Source of the DNA: Acanthococcus lagerstroemiae
Taxonomy: Eukaryota; Arthropoda; Insecta; Hemiptera; Eriococcidae
DNA length: 64,000 bases
Assembly: GCA_031841125.1 (NCBI GenBank)
Contig: CM063113.1
Span: 39,896,197 to 39,960,196, forward strand
Reading direction: 5' to 3'
This document shows positions 34,501 through 49,500 of this stretch, piece after piece. Numbering within the stretch: the stretch's first letter is position 1; the number at the start of each line of letters is the position of its first letter. The position numbers and the translations under genes were made by a program. The notes beneath the pieces were generated by a model that saw only the letters and a list, made by a program, of their open reading frames with translations, ran no database searches and had not been told where the DNA came from.

Positions 34501-37500
34501 TTTCGGAGAGCTACGGCGTCGGCGCTGGCGCTTATTACTCAATTTTTCGAGACGAATTCAAATCCGTTGTCAAAATTGAGCTAGAGTCATTTTTTGACCC
34601 AAATTGATCAATTTTTCCAACTTTTTTGGGTGTATCTCGGGAACGAAGGGTCGCCGCCAAATTGGAACAACGAATTCGAACTCAGCGTGAAAAATTGAGT
34701 AAGAAACACTCATTAATTCGAAATTTTCGAATTTCTCAAATTTCTCCATACTATACATCATGTGTTTTTTCGGGCGAAAAAATTTTCGGAGAGCTACGGC
34801 GTCGGCGCTGGCGCTTATTACTCAATTTTTCGAGACGAATTCAAATCCGTTGTCAAAATTGGGCTAGAGTCATTTTTTGACCCAAATTGATCAATTTTCA
34901 ATTTTTCCAACTTTTTTGGGTGTATCTCGTGAACGAAGGGTCGCCGCCAAATTGGAACAACGAATTCGAACTCAGCGTGAAAAATTGAGTAAAAAACACT
35001 CATTAATTCGAAATTTTCGAATTTTGAAAATTTTGAAATTTTGAAAATTTCTCCATACTATACATCATGTGTTTTTTCGGGCGAAAAAATTTTCGGAGAG
35101 CTACGGCGTCGGCGCTGGCGCTTATTACTCAATTTTTCGAGACGAATTCAAATCCGTTGTCAAAATTGGGCTAGAGTCATTTTTTGACCCAAATTGATCA
35201 ATTTTTCCAACTTTTTTGGGTGTATCTCGGGAACGAAGGGTCGCCGCCAAATTGGAACAACGAATTCGAACTCAGCGTGAAAAATTGAGTAAAAAACACT
35301 CATTAATTCGAAATTTTCGAATTTCTCAAATTTTGAAAATTTCTCCATACTATACATCATGTGTTTTTTCGGGCGAAAAAATTTTCGGAGAGCTACGGCG
35401 TCGGCGCTGGCGCTTATTACTCAATTTTTCGAGACGAATTCAAATCCGTTGTCAAAATTGGGCTAGAGTCATTTTTTGACCCAAATTGATCAATTTTTCC
35501 AACTTTTTTGGGTGTATCTCGTGAACGAAGGGTCGCCGCCAAATTGGAACAACGAATTCGAACTCAGCGTGAAAAATTGAGTAAGAAACACTCATTAATT
35601 CGAAATTTTCGAATTTTGAAAATTTTGAAAATTTCTCCATACTATACATCATGTGTTTTTTCGGGCGAAAAAATTTTCGGAGAGCTACGGCGTCGGCGCT
35701 GGCGCTTATTACTCAATTTTTCGAGACGAATTCAAATCCGTTGTCAAAATTGAGCTAGAGTCATTTTTTGACCCAAATTGATCAATTTTTCCAACTTTTT
35801 TGGGTGTATCTCGGGAACGAAGGGTCGCCGCCAAATTGGAACAACGAATTCGAACTCAGCGTGAAAAATTGAGTAAGAAACACTCATTAATTCGAAATTT
35901 TCGAATTTCTCAAATTTTGAAAATTTCTCCATACTACATCATGTGTTTTTTCGGGCGAAAAAATTTTCGGAGAGCTACGGCGTCGGCGCTGGCGCTTATT
36001 ACTCAATTTTTCGAGACGAATTCAAATCCGTTGTCAAAATTGAGCTAGAGTCATTTTTTGACCCAAATTGATCAATTTTTCCAACTTTTTGGGTGTATCT
36101 CGTGAACGAAGGGTCGCCGCCAAATTGGAACAACGAATTCGAACTCAGCGTGAAAAATTGAGTAAGAAACACTCATTAATTCGAAATTTTCGAATTTCTC
36201 AAATTTTGAAAATTTCTCCATACTATACATCATGTGTTTTTTCGGGCGAAAAAATTTTCGGAGAGCTACGGCGTCGGCGCTGGCGCTTATTACTCAATTT
36301 TTCGAGACGAATTCAAATCCGTTGTCAAAATTGGGCTAGAGTCATTTTTTGACCCAAATTGATCAATTTTTCCAACTTTTTTGGGTGTATCTCGGGAACG
36401 AAGGGTCGCCGCCAAATTGGAACAACGAATTCGAACTCAGCGTGAAAAATTGAGTAAAAAACACTCATTAATTCGAAATTTTCGAATTTTGAAAATTTTG
36501 AATATTTTGAAAATTTCTCCATACTATACATCATGTGTTTTTTCGGGCGAAAAAATTTTCGGAGAGCTACGGCGTCGGCGCTGGCGCTTATTACTCAATT
36601 TTTCGAGACGAATTCAAATCCGTTGTCAAAATTGGGCTAGAGTCATTTTTTGACCCAAATTGATCAATTTTTCCAACTTTTTTTGGTGTATCTCGGGAAC
36701 GAAGGGTCGCCGCCAAATTGGAACAACGAATTCGAACTCAGCGTGAAAAATTGAGTAAGAAACACTCATTAATTCGAAATTTTCGAATTTCTCAAATTTT
36801 GAAAATTTCTCCATACTATACATCATGTGTTTTTTCGGGCGAAAAAATTTTCGGAGAGCTACGGCGTCGGCGCTGGCGCTTATTACTCAATTTTTCGAGA
36901 CGAATTCAAATCCGTTGTCAAAATTGAGCTAGAGTCATTTTTTGACCCAAATTGATCAATTTTCAATTTTTCCAACTTTTTTGGGTGTATCTCGGGAACG
37001 AAGGGTCGCCGCCAAATTGGAACAACGAATTCGAACTCAGCGTGAAAAATTGAGTAAGAAACACTCATTAATTCGAAATTTTCGAATTTCTCAAATTTTG
37101 AAAATTTCTCCATACACATCATGTGTTTTTTCGGGCGAAAAAATTTTCGGAGAGCTACGGCGTCGGCGCTGGCGCTTATTACTCAATTTTTCGAGACGAA
37201 TTCAAATCCGTTGCCAAAATTGAGCTAGAGTCATTTTTTGACCCAAATTGATCAATTTTTCCAACTTTTTTGGGTGTATCTCGTGAACGAAGGGTCGCCG
37301 CCAAATTGGAACAACGAATTCGAACTCAGCGTGAAAAATTGAGTAAGAAACACTCATTAATTCGAAATTTTCGAATTTCTCAAATTTCTCAAATTTCTCC
37401 ATACTATACATCATGTGTTTTTTCGGGCGAAAAAATTTTCGGAGAGCTACGGCGTCGGCGCTGGCGCTTATTACTCAATTTTTCGAGACGAATTCAAATC

Positions 37501-40500
37501 CGTTGTCAAAATTGAGCTAGAGTCATTTTTTGACCCAAATTGATCAATTTTTCCAACTTTTTTGGGTGTATCTCGGGAACGAAGGGTCGCCGCCAAATTG
37601 GAACAACGAATTCGAACTCAGCGTGAAAAATTGAGTAAGAAACACTCATTAATTCGAAATTTTCGAATTTTGAATTTTTGAAATTTTGAAAATTTCTCCA
37701 TACTATACATCATGTGTTTTTTCGGGCGAAAAAATTTTCGGAGAGCTACGGCGTCGGCGCTGGCGCTTATTACTCAATTTTTCGAGACGAATTCAAATCC
37801 GTTGTCAAAATTGGGCTAGAGTCATTTTTTGACCCAAATTGATCAATTTTTCCAACTTTTTTGGGTGTATCTCGGGAACGAAGGGTCGCCGCCAAATTGG
37901 AACAACGAATTCGAACTCAGCGTGAAAAATTGAGTAAGAAACACTCATTAATTCGAAATTTTCGAATTTTGAAAATTTTGAAAATTTCTCCATACTATAT
38001 ACTTCATATGTTTTTTCGGGCGAAAAAATTTTCGGAGAGCTACGGCGTCGGCGCTGGCGCTTATTACTCAATTTTTCGAGACGAATTCAAATCCGTTGTC
38101 AAAATTGGGCTAGAGTCATTTTTTGACCCAAATTGATCAATTTTTCCAACTTTTTTGGGTGTATCTCGTGAACGAAGGGTCGCCGCCAAATTGGAACAAC
38201 GAATTCGAACTCAGCGTGAAAAATTGAGTAAGAAACACTCATTAATTCGAAATTTTCGAATTTCTCAAATTTTGAAAATTTCTCCATACTATACATCATG
38301 TGTTTTTTCGGGCGAAAAAATTTTCGGAGAGCTACGGCGTCGGCGCTGGCGCTTATTACTCAATTTTTCGAGACGAATTCAAATCCGTTGTCAAAATTGG
38401 CTAGAGTCATTTTTTGACCCAAATTGATCAATTTTTCCAACTTTTTTGGGTGTATCTCGGGAACGAAGGGTCGCCGCCAAATTGGAACAACGAATTCGAA
38501 CTCAGCGTGAAAAATTGAGTAAGAAACACTCATTAATTCGAAATTTTCGAATTTTTCAAATTTTGAATATTTTGAAAATTTCTCCATACTATACATCATG
38601 TGTTTTTTCGGGCGAAAAAATTTTCGGAGAGCTACGGCGTCGGCGCTGGCGCTTATTACTCAATTTTTCGAGACGAATTCAAATCCGTTGTCAAAATTGG
38701 GCTAGAGTCATTTTTTGACCCAAATTGATCAATTTTTCCAACTTTTTTGGGTGTATCTCGGGAACGAAGGGTCGCCGCCAAATTGGAACAACGAATTCGA
38801 ACTCAGCGTGAAAAATTGAGTAAGAAACACTCATTAATTCGAAATTTTCGAATTTTCAAAATTTTGAAAATTTCTCCATACTATACATCATGTGTTTTTT
38901 CGGGCGAAAAAATTTTCGGAGAGCTACGGCGTCGGCGCTGGCGCTTATTACTCAATTTTTCGAGACGAATTCAAATCCGTTGTCAAAATTGGGCTAGAGT
39001 CATTTTTTGACCCAAATTGAATTTTTTCCAACTTTTTTGGGTGTATCCTGTGAACGAAGGGTCGCCGCCAAATTGGAACAACGAATTCGAACTCAGCGTG
39101 AAAAATTGAGTAAGAAACACTCATTAATTCGAAATTTTCGAATTTCTCAAATTTTGAAAATTTCTCCATACTATACATCATGTGTTTTTTCGGGCGAAAA
39201 AATTTTCGGAGAGCTACGGCGTCGGCGCTGGCGCTTATTACTCAATTTTTCGAGACGAATTCAAATCCGTTGTCAAAATTGGGCTAGAGTCATTTTTTGA
39301 CCCAAATTGATCAATTTTTCAACTTTTTTGGGTGTATCTCGGGAACGAAGGGTCGCCGCCAAATTGGAACAACGAATTCGAACTCAGCGTGAAAAATTGA
39401 GTAAGAAACACTCATTAATTCGAAATTTTCGAATTTCTCAAATTTTGAAAATTTCTCCATACTATACATCATGTGTTTTTTCGGGCGAAAAAATTTTCGG
39501 AGAGCTACGGCGTCGGCGCTGGCGCTTATTACTCAATTTTTCGAGACGAATTCAAATCCGTTGTCAAAATTGAGCTAGAGTCATTTTTTGACCCAAATTG
39601 ATCAATTTTTTTTTCCAACTTTTTTGGGTGTATCTCGGAACGAAGGGTCGCCGCCAAATTGGAACAACGAATTCGAACTCAGCGTGAAAAATTGAGTAAG
39701 AAACACTCATTAATTCGAAATTTTCGAATTTCTCAAATTTTGAAAATTTCTCCATACATACATCATGTGTTTTTTCGGGCGAAAAAATTTTCGGAGAGCT
39801 ACGGCGTCGGCGCTGGCGCTTATTACTCAATTTTTCGAGACGAATTCAAATCCGTTGTCAAAATTGAGCTAGAGTCATTTTTTGACCCAAATTGATCAAT
39901 TTTTCCAACTTTTTTGGGTGTATCTCGGGAACGAAGGGTCGCCGCCAAATTGGAACAACGAATTCGAACTCAGCGTGAAAAATTGAGTAAGAAACACTCA
40001 TTAATTCGAAATTTCGAATTTTGAAAATTTTGAAATTTTGAAAATTTCTCCATACTATACATCATCATGTGTTTTTTCGGGCGAAAAAAATTTCGGAGAG
40101 CTACGGCGTCGGCGCTGGCGCTTATTACTCAATTTTTCGAGACGAATTCAAATCCGTTGTCAAAATTGAGCTAGAGTCATTTTTTGACCCAAATTGATCA
40201 ATTTTTCCAACTTTTTTGGGTGTATCTCGGGAACGAAGGGTCGCCGCCAAATTGGAACAACGAATTCGAACTCAGCGTGAAAAATTGAGTAAGAAACACT
40301 CATTAATTCGAAATTTTCGAATTTCTCAAATTTTGAAAATTTCTCCGTACACTCTCATGTGTTTTTTCGGGCGAAAAAATTTTCGGAGAGCTACGGCGTC
40401 GGCGCTGGCGCTTATTACTCAATTTTTCGAGACGAATTCAAATCCGTTGTCAAAATTGAGCTAGAGTCATTTTTTGACCCAAATTGATCAATTTTTCCAA

Positions 40501-43500
40501 CTTTTTTGGGTGTATCTCGGGAACGAAGGGTCGCCGCCAAATTGGAACAACGAATTCGAACTCAGCGTGAAAAATTGAGTAAGAAACACTCATTAATTCG
40601 AAATTTTCGAATTTCTCAAATTTTGAAAATTTCTCCATACTATACATCATGTGTTTTTTCGGGCGAAAAAATTTTCGGAGAGCTACGGCGTCGGCGCTGG
40701 CGCTTATTACTCAATTTTTCGAGACGAATTCAAATCCGTTGTCAAAATTGAGCTAGAGTCATTTTTTGACCCAAATTGATCAATTTTTCCAACTTTTTTG
40801 GGTGTATCTCGGGAACGAAGGGTCGCCGCCAAATTGGAACAACGAATTCGAACTCAGCGTGAAAAATTGAGTAAAAAACACTCATTAATTCGAAATTTTC
40901 GAATTTTCAAAATTTTGAAAATTTCTCCATACTATACATCATGTGTTTTTTCGGGCGAAAAAATTTTCGGAGAGCTACGGCGTCGGCGCTGGCGCTTATT
41001 ACTCAATTTTTCGAGACGAATTCAAATCCGTTGTCAAAATTGGGCTAGAGTCATTTTTTGACCCAAATTGATCAATTTTTCCAACTTTTTTGGGTGTATC
41101 TCGGAAACGAAGGGTCGCCGCCAAATTGGAACAACGAATTCGAACTCAGCGTGAAAAATTGAGTAAGAAACACTCATTAATTCGAAATTTTCGAATTTTG
41201 AAAATTTTGAAATTTTGAAAATTTCTCCATACTATACATCATGTGTTTTTTCGGGCGAAAAAATTTTCGGAGAGCTACGGCGTCGGCGCTGGCGCTTATT
41301 ACTCAATTTTTCGAGACGAATTCAAATCCGTTGTCAAAATTGAGCTAGAGTCATTTTTTGACCCAAATTGATCAATTTTTCCAACTTTTTTGGGTGTATC
41401 TCGGGAACGAAGGGTCGCCGCCAAATTGGAACAACGAATTCGAACTCAGCGTGAAAAATTGAGTAAGAAACACTCATTAATTCGAAATTTTCGAATTTCT
41501 CAAATTTTGAAAATTTCTCCATACTATACATCATGTGTTTTTTCGGGCGAAAAAATTTTCGGAGAGCTACGGCGTCGGCGCTGGCGCTTATTACTCAATT
41601 TTTCGAGACGAATTCAAATCCGTTGTCAAAATTGGGCTAGAGTCATTTTTTGACCCAAATTGATCAATTTTTCCAACTTTTTTGGGTGTATCTCGTGAAC
41701 GAAGGGTCGCCGCCAAATTGGAACAACGAATTCGAACTCAGCGTGAAAAATTGAGTAAGAAACACTCATTAATTCGAAATTTTCGAATTTTCAAAATTTT
41801 GAAAATTTCTCCATACTATACATCATGTGTTTTTTCGGGCGAAAAAATTTTCGGAGAGCTACGGCGTCGGCGCTGGCGCTTATTACTCAATTTTTCGAGA
41901 CGAATTCAAATCCGTTGTCAAAATTGAGCTAGAGTCATTTTTGACCCAAATTGATCAATTTTTCCAACTTTTTTGGTGTATCTCGGAACGAAGGGTCGCC
42001 GCCAAATTGGAACAACGAATTCGAACTCAGCGTGAAAAATTGAGTAAGAAACACTCATTAATTCGAAATTTTCGAATTTCTCAAATTTTGAAAATTTCTC
42101 CATACTACATCATGTGTTTTTTCGGGCGAAAAAATTTTCGGAGAGCTACGGCGTCGGCGCTGGCGCTTATTACTCAATTTTTCGAGACGAATTCAAATCC
42201 GTTGCCAAAATTGAGCTAGAGTCATTTTTTGACCCAAATTGATCAATTTTTCCAACTTTTTTGGGTGTATCTCGTGAACGAAGGGTCGCCGCCAAATTGG
42301 AACAACGAATTCGAACTCAGCGTGAAAAATTGAGTAAGAAACACTCATTAATTCGAAATTTTCGAATTTCTCAAATTTTGAAAATTTCTCCATACTACAT
42401 CATGTGTTTTTTTCGGGCGAAAAAATTTTCGGAGAGCTACGGCGTCGGCGCTGGCGCTTATTACTCAATTTTTCGAGACGAATTCAAATCCGTTGTCAAA
42501 ATTGGGCTAGAGTCATTTTTTGACCCAAATTGATCAATTTTTCCAACTTTTTTGGGTGTATCTCGGGAACGAAGGGTCGCCGCCAAATTGGAACAACGAA
42601 TTCGAACTCAGCGTGAAAAATTGAGTAAAAACACTCATTAATTCGAAATTTTCGAATTTTCAAAATTTTGAAAATTTCTCCATACTATACATCATGTGTT
42701 TTTTCGGGCGAAAAAATTTTCGGAGAGCTACGGCGTCGGCGCTGGCGCTTATTACTCAATTTTTCGAGACGAATTCAAATCCGTTGTCAAAATTGGCTAG
42801 AGTCATTTTTTGACCCAAATTGATCAATTTTTCCAACTTTTTTGGGTGTATCTCGTGAACGAAGGGTCGCCGCCAAATTGGAACAACGAATTCGAACTCA
42901 GCGTGAAAAATTGAGTAAGAAACACTCATTAATTCGAAATTTTCGAATTTTGAAAATTTGAAAATTTCTCCATACTATACATCATGTGTTTTTTTCGGGC
43001 GAAAAAATTTTCGGAGAGCTACGGCGTCGGCGCTGGCGCTTATTACTCAATTTTTCGAGACGAATTCAAATCCGTTGTCAAAATTGGCTAGAGTCATTTT
43101 TTGACCCAAATTGATCAATTTTTCCAACTTTTTTGGGTGTATCTCGGAACGAAGGGTCGCCGCCAAATTGGAACAACGAATTCGAACTCAGCGTGAAAAA
43201 TTGAGTAAGAAACACTCATTAATTCGAAATTTTCGAATTTCTCAAATTTTGAAAATTTCTCCATACTATACATCATGTGTTTTTTCGGGCGAAAAAATTT
43301 TCGGAGAGCTACGGCGTCGGCGCTGGCGCTTATTACTCAATTTTTCGAGACGAATTCAAATCCGTTGTCAAAATTGGGCTAGAGTCATTTTTTGACCCAA
43401 ATTGATCAATTTTTCCAACTTTTTTGGGTGTATCCTTGAACGAAGGGTCGCCGCCAAATTGGAACAACGAATTCGAACTCAGCGTGAAAAATTGAGTAAG

Positions 43501-46500
43501 AAACACTCATTAATTCGAAATTTTCGAATTTTCAAAATTTTGAAAATTTCTCCATACTATACATCATGTGTTTTTTCGGCGAAAAAATTTTCGGAGAGCT
43601 ACGGCGTCGGCGCTGGCGCTTATTACTCAATTTTTCGAGACGAATTCAAATCCGTTGTCAAAATTGAGCTAGAGTCATTTTTTGACCCAAATTGATCAAT
43701 TTTTCCAACTTTTTTGGGTGTATCTCGGAACGAAGGGTCGCCGCCAAATTGGAACAACGAATTCGAACTCAGCGTGAAAAATTGAGTAAAAAACACTCAT
43801 TAATTCGAAATTTTCGAATTTCTCAAATTTTGAAAATTTCTCCATACTATACATCATGTGTTTTTTCGGGCGAAAAAATTTTCGGAGAGCTACGGCGTCG
43901 GCGCTGGCGCTTATTACTCAATTTTTCGAGACGAATTCAAATCCGTTGTCAAAATTGGGCTAGAGTCATTTTTTGACCCAAATTGATCAATTTTTCCAAC
44001 TTTTTTGGGTGTATCCGGTGAACGAAGGGTCGCCGCCAAATTGGAACAACGAATTCGAACTCAGCGTGAAAAATTGAGTAAGAAACACTCATTAATTCGA
44101 AATTTTCGAATTTCTCAAATTTTGAAAATTTCTCCATACTATACATCATGTGTTTTTTCGGGCGAAAAAATTTTCGGAGAGCTACGGCGTCGGCGCTGGC
44201 GCTTATTACTCAATTTTTCGAGACGAATTCAAATCCGTTGTCAAAATTGAGCTAGAGTCATTTTTTGACCCAAATTGATCAATTTTTCCAACTTTTTTGG
44301 GTGTATCTCGGGAACGAAGGGTCGCCGCCAAATTGGAACAACGAATTCGAACTCAGCGTGAAAAATTGAGTAAGAAACACTCATTAATTCGAAATTTTCG
44401 AATTTTCAAAATTTTGAAAATTTCTCCATACTATACATCATGTGTTTTTTCGGGCGAAAAAATTTTCGGAGAGCTACGGCGTCGGCGCTGGCGCTTATTA
44501 CTCAATTTTTCGAGACGAATTCAAATCCGTTGTCAAAATTGGGCTAGAGTCATTTTTTGACCCAAATTGATCAATTTTTCCAACTTTTTTGGGTGTATCT
44601 CGGAACGAAGGGTCGCCGCCAAATTGGAACAACGAATTCGAACTCAGCGTGAAAAATTGAGTAAGAAACACTCATTAATTCGAAATTTTCGAATTTTCAA
44701 ATTTTGAAAATTTCTCCATACTATACATCATGTGTTTTTTTCGGGCGAAAAAATTTTCGGAGAGCTACGGCGTCGGCGCTGGCGCTTATTACTCAATTTT
44801 TCGAGACGAATTCAAATCCGTTGTCAAAATTGAGCTAGAGTCATTTTTTGACCCAAATTGATCAATTTTTCAATTTTTCCAACTTTTTTGGTGTATCTCG
44901 GGAACGAAGGGTCGCCGCCAAATTGGAACAACGAATTCGAACTCAGCGTGAAAAATTGAGTAAGAAACACTCATTAATTCGAAATTTTCGAATTTTCAAA
45001 TTTTGAAAATTTCTCCATACACATCATGTGTTTTTTCGGGCGAAAAAATTTTCGGAGAGCTACGGCGTCGGCGCTGGCGCTTATTACTCAATTTTTCGAG
45101 ACGAATTCAAATCCGTTGTCAAAATTGAGCTAGAGTCATTTTTTGACCCAAATTGATCAATTTTTCCAACTTTTTTGGGTGTATCTCGGGAACGAAGGGT
45201 CGCCGCCAAATTGGAACAACGAATTCGAACTCAGCGTGAAAAATTGAGTAAGAAACACTCATTAATTCGAAATTTTCGAATTTCTCAAATTTCTCCATAC
45301 TATACATCATGTGTTTTTTCGGGCGAAAAAATTTTCGGAGAGCTACGGCGTCGGCGCTGGCGCTTATTACTCAATTTTTCGAGACGAATTCAAATCCGTT
45401 GTCAAAATTGAGCTAGAGTCATTTTTTGACCCAAATTGATCAATTTTTCCAACTTTTTTGGGTGTATCTCGGGAACGAAGGGTCGCCGCCAAATTGGAAC
45501 AACGAATTCGAACTCAGCGTGAAAAATTGAGTAAGAAACACTCATTAATTCGAAATTTTCGAATTTCTCAAATTTTGAAAATTTCTCCATACTACATCAT
45601 GTGTTTTTTCGGGCGAAAAAATTTTCGGAGAGCTACGGCGTCGGCGCTGGCGCTTATTACTCAATTTTTCGAGACGAATTCAAATCCGTTGTCAAAATTG
45701 AGCTAGAGTCATTTTTTGACCCAAATTGATCAATTTTTCCAACTTTTTTGGGTGTATCTCGGGAACGAAGGGTCGCCGCCAAATTGGAACAACGAATTCG
45801 AACTCAGCGTGAAAAATTGAGTAAGAAACACTCATTAATTCGAAATTTTCGAATTTTCAAAATTTTGAAAATTTCTCCATACTATACATCATGTGTTTTT
45901 TCGGGCGAAAAAATTTTCGGAGAGCTACGGCGTCGGCGCTGGCGCTTATTACTCAATTTTTCGAGACGAATTCAAATCCGTTGTCAAAATTGGGCTAGAG
46001 TCATTTTTTGACCCAAATTGATCAATTTTTCCAACTTTTTTGGGTGTATCTCGGGAACGAAGGGTCGCCGCCAAATTGGAACAACGAATTCGAACTCAGC
46101 GTGAAAAATTGAGTAAGAAACACTCATTAATTCGAAATTTTCGAATTTGAAAATTTTGAAAATTTCTCCATACTATACATCATGTGTTTTTTCGGGCGAA
46201 AAAATTTTCGGAGAGCTACGGCGTCGGCGCTGGCGCTTATTACTCAATTTTTCGAGACGAATTCAAATCCGTTGCCAAAATTGAGCTAGAGTCATTTTTT
46301 GACCCAAATTGATCAATTTTTCCAACTTTTTTGGGTGTATCTCGAGAACGACGGGTCGCCGCCAAATTGGAACAACGAATTCGAACTCAGCGTGAAAAAT
46401 TGAGTAAGAAACACTCATTAATTCGAAATTTTCGAATTTCTCAAATTTTGAAAATTTCTCCATACACATCATGTGTTTTTTCGGGCGAAAAAATTTTCGG

Positions 46501-49500
46501 AGAGCTACGGCGTCGGCGCTGGCGCTTATTACTCAATTTTTCGAGACGAATTCAAATCCGTTGTCAAAATTGAGCTAGAGTCATTTTTTGACCCAAATTG
46601 ATCAATTTTTCCAACTTTTTTGGGTGTATCTCGAGAACGACGGGTCGCCGCCAAATTGGAACAACGAATTCGAACTCAGCGTGAAAAATTGAGTAAGAAA
46701 CACTCATTAATTCGAAATTTTCGAATTTCTCAAATTTTGAAAATTTCTCCATACTATACATCATGTGTTTTTTCGGGCGAAAAAATTTTCGGAGAGCTAC
46801 GGCGTCGGCGCTGGCGCTTATTACTCAATTTTTCGAGACGAATTCAAATCCGTTGTCAAAATTGAGCTAGAGTCATTTTTTGACCCAAATTGATCAATTT
46901 TTCCAACTTTTTTGGGTGTATCTCGGGAACGAAGGGTCGCCGCCAAATTGGAACAACGAATTCGAACTCAGCGTGAAAAATTGAGTAAGAAACACTCATT
47001 AATTCGAAATTTTCGAATTTCTCAAATTTTGAAAATTTCTCCATACTACATCATGTGTTTTTTTCGGGCGAAAAAATTTTCGGAGAGCTACGGCGTCGGC
47101 GCTGGCGCTTATTACTCAATTTTTCGAGACGAATTCAAATCCGTTGTCAAAATTGAGCTAGAGTCATTTTTTGACCCAAATTGATCAATTTTTCCAACTT
47201 TTTTGGGTGTATCTCGGGAACGAAGGGTCGCCGCCAAATTGGAACAACGAATTCGAACTCAGCGTGAAAAATTGAGTAAGAAACACTCATTAATTCGAAA
47301 TTTTCGAATTTCTCAAATTTTGAAAATTTCTCCATACTACATCATGTGTTTTTTTCGGGCGAAAAAATTTTCGGAGAGCTACGGCGTCGGCGCTGGCGCT
47401 TATTACTCAATTTTTCGAGACGAATTCAAATCCGTTGTCAAAATTGAGCTAGAGTCATTTTTTGACCCAAATTGATCAATTTTTCCAACTTTTTTGGGTG
47501 TATCTCGGGAACGAAGGGTCGCCGCCAAATTGGAACAACGAATTCGAACTCAGCGTGAAAAATTGAGTAAGAAACACTCATTAATTCGAAAATTTTCGAA
47601 TTTCTCAAATTTCTCCATACTATACATCATGTGTTTTTTTTCGCGAAAAAATTTTCGGAGAGCTACGGCGTCGGCGCTGGCGCTTATTACTCAATTTTTC
47701 GAGACGAATTCAAATCCGTTGTCAAAATTGAGCTAGAGTCATTTTTTGACCCAAATTGATCAATTTTTCCAACTTTTTTGGGTGTATCTCGGGAACGAAG
47801 GGTCGCCGCCAAATTGGAACAACGAATTCGAACTCAGCGTGAAAAATTGAGTAAGAAACACTCATTAATTCGAAATTTTCGAATTTCTCAAATTTTGAAA
47901 ATTTCTCCATACTACATCATGTGTTTTTTCGGGCGAAAAAATTTTCGGAGAGCTACGGCGTCGGCGCTGGCGCTTATTACTCAATTTTTCGAGACGAATT
48001 CAAATCCGTTGCCAAAATTGAGCTAGAGTCATTTTTTGACCCAAATTGATCAATTTTTCCAACTTTTTTGGTGTATCTCGGGAACGAAGGGTCGCCGCCA
48101 AATTGGAACAACGAATTCGAACTCAGCGTGAAAAATTGAGTAAGAAACACTCATTAATTCGAAATTTTCGAATTTCTCAAATTTTGAAAATTTCTCCATA
48201 CACATCATGTGTTTTTTCGGGCGAAAAAATTTTCGGAGAGCTACGGCGTCGGCGCTGGCGCTTATTACTCAATTTTTCGAGACGAATTCAAATCCGTTGT
48301 CAAAATTGAGCTAGAGTCATTTTTTGACCCAAATTGATCAATTTTTCCAACTTTTTTGGGTGTATCTCGTGAACGAAGGGTCGCCGCCAAATTGGAACAA
48401 CGAATTCGAACTCAGCGTGAAAAATTGTGTAAGAAACACTCATTAATTCGAAATTTTCGAATTTCTCAAATTTCTCCATACTATACGTCATGTGTTTTTT
48501 CGGGCGAAAACATTTTCGGAGAGCTACGGCGTCGGCGCTGGCGCTTATTACTCAATTTTTCGAGACGAATTCAAATCCGTTGTCAAAATTGAGCTAGAGT
48601 CATTTTTTGACCCAAATTGATCAATTTTTCCAACTTTTTTGGGTGTATCTCGGAACGAAGGGTCGCCGCCAAATTGGAACAACGAATTCGAACTCAGCGT
48701 GAAAAATTGAGTAAGAAACACTCATTAATTCGAAATTTTCGAATTTCTCAAATTTTGAAAATTTCTCCATACTATACATCATGTGTTTTTTCGGGCGAAA
48801 AAATTTTCGGAGAGCTACGGCGTCGGCGCTGGCGCTTATTACTCAATTTTTCGAGACGAATTCAAATCCGTTGTCAAAATTGGCTAGAGTCATTTTTTGA
48901 CCCAAATTGATCAATTTTTCCAACTTTTTTGGGTGTATCTCGGGAACGAAGGGTCGCCGCCAAATTGGAACAACGAATTCGAACTCAGCGTGAAAAATTG
49001 AGTAAAAAACACTCATTAATTCGAAATTTTCGAATTTCTCAAAATTTGAAAATTTCTCCATACTATACATCATGTGTTTTTCGGGCGAAAAAATTTTCGG
49101 AGAGCTACGGCGTCGGCGCTGGCGCTTATTACTCAATTTTTCGAGACGAATTCAAATCCGTTGTCAAAATTGGGCTAGAGTCATTTTTTGACCCAAATTG
49201 ATCAATTTTTCCAACTTTTTTGGGTGTATCTCGGGAACGAAGGGTCGCCGCCAAATTGGAACAACGAATTCGAACTCAGCGTGAAAAATTGAGTAAGAAA
49301 CACTCATTAATTCGAAATTTTCGAATTTTGAAAATTTTGAAATTTTGAAAATTTCTCCATACATACATCATGTTTTTTTCGGGCGAAAAAATTTTCGGAG
49401 AGCTACGGCGTCGGCGCTGGCGCTTATTACTCAATTTTTCGAGACGAATTCAAATCCGTTGTCAAAATTGAGCTAGAGTCATTTTTTGACCCAAATTGAT

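Noticed and set aside
45421..45710. CENP-B box or hammerhead ribozyme in the satellite monomer
   Set aside because: I looked for the CENP-B pattern (TTCG-N4-A-N2-CGGG) and hammerhead core motifs (CTGANGA with GAAA). Neither fits the monomer on either strand.
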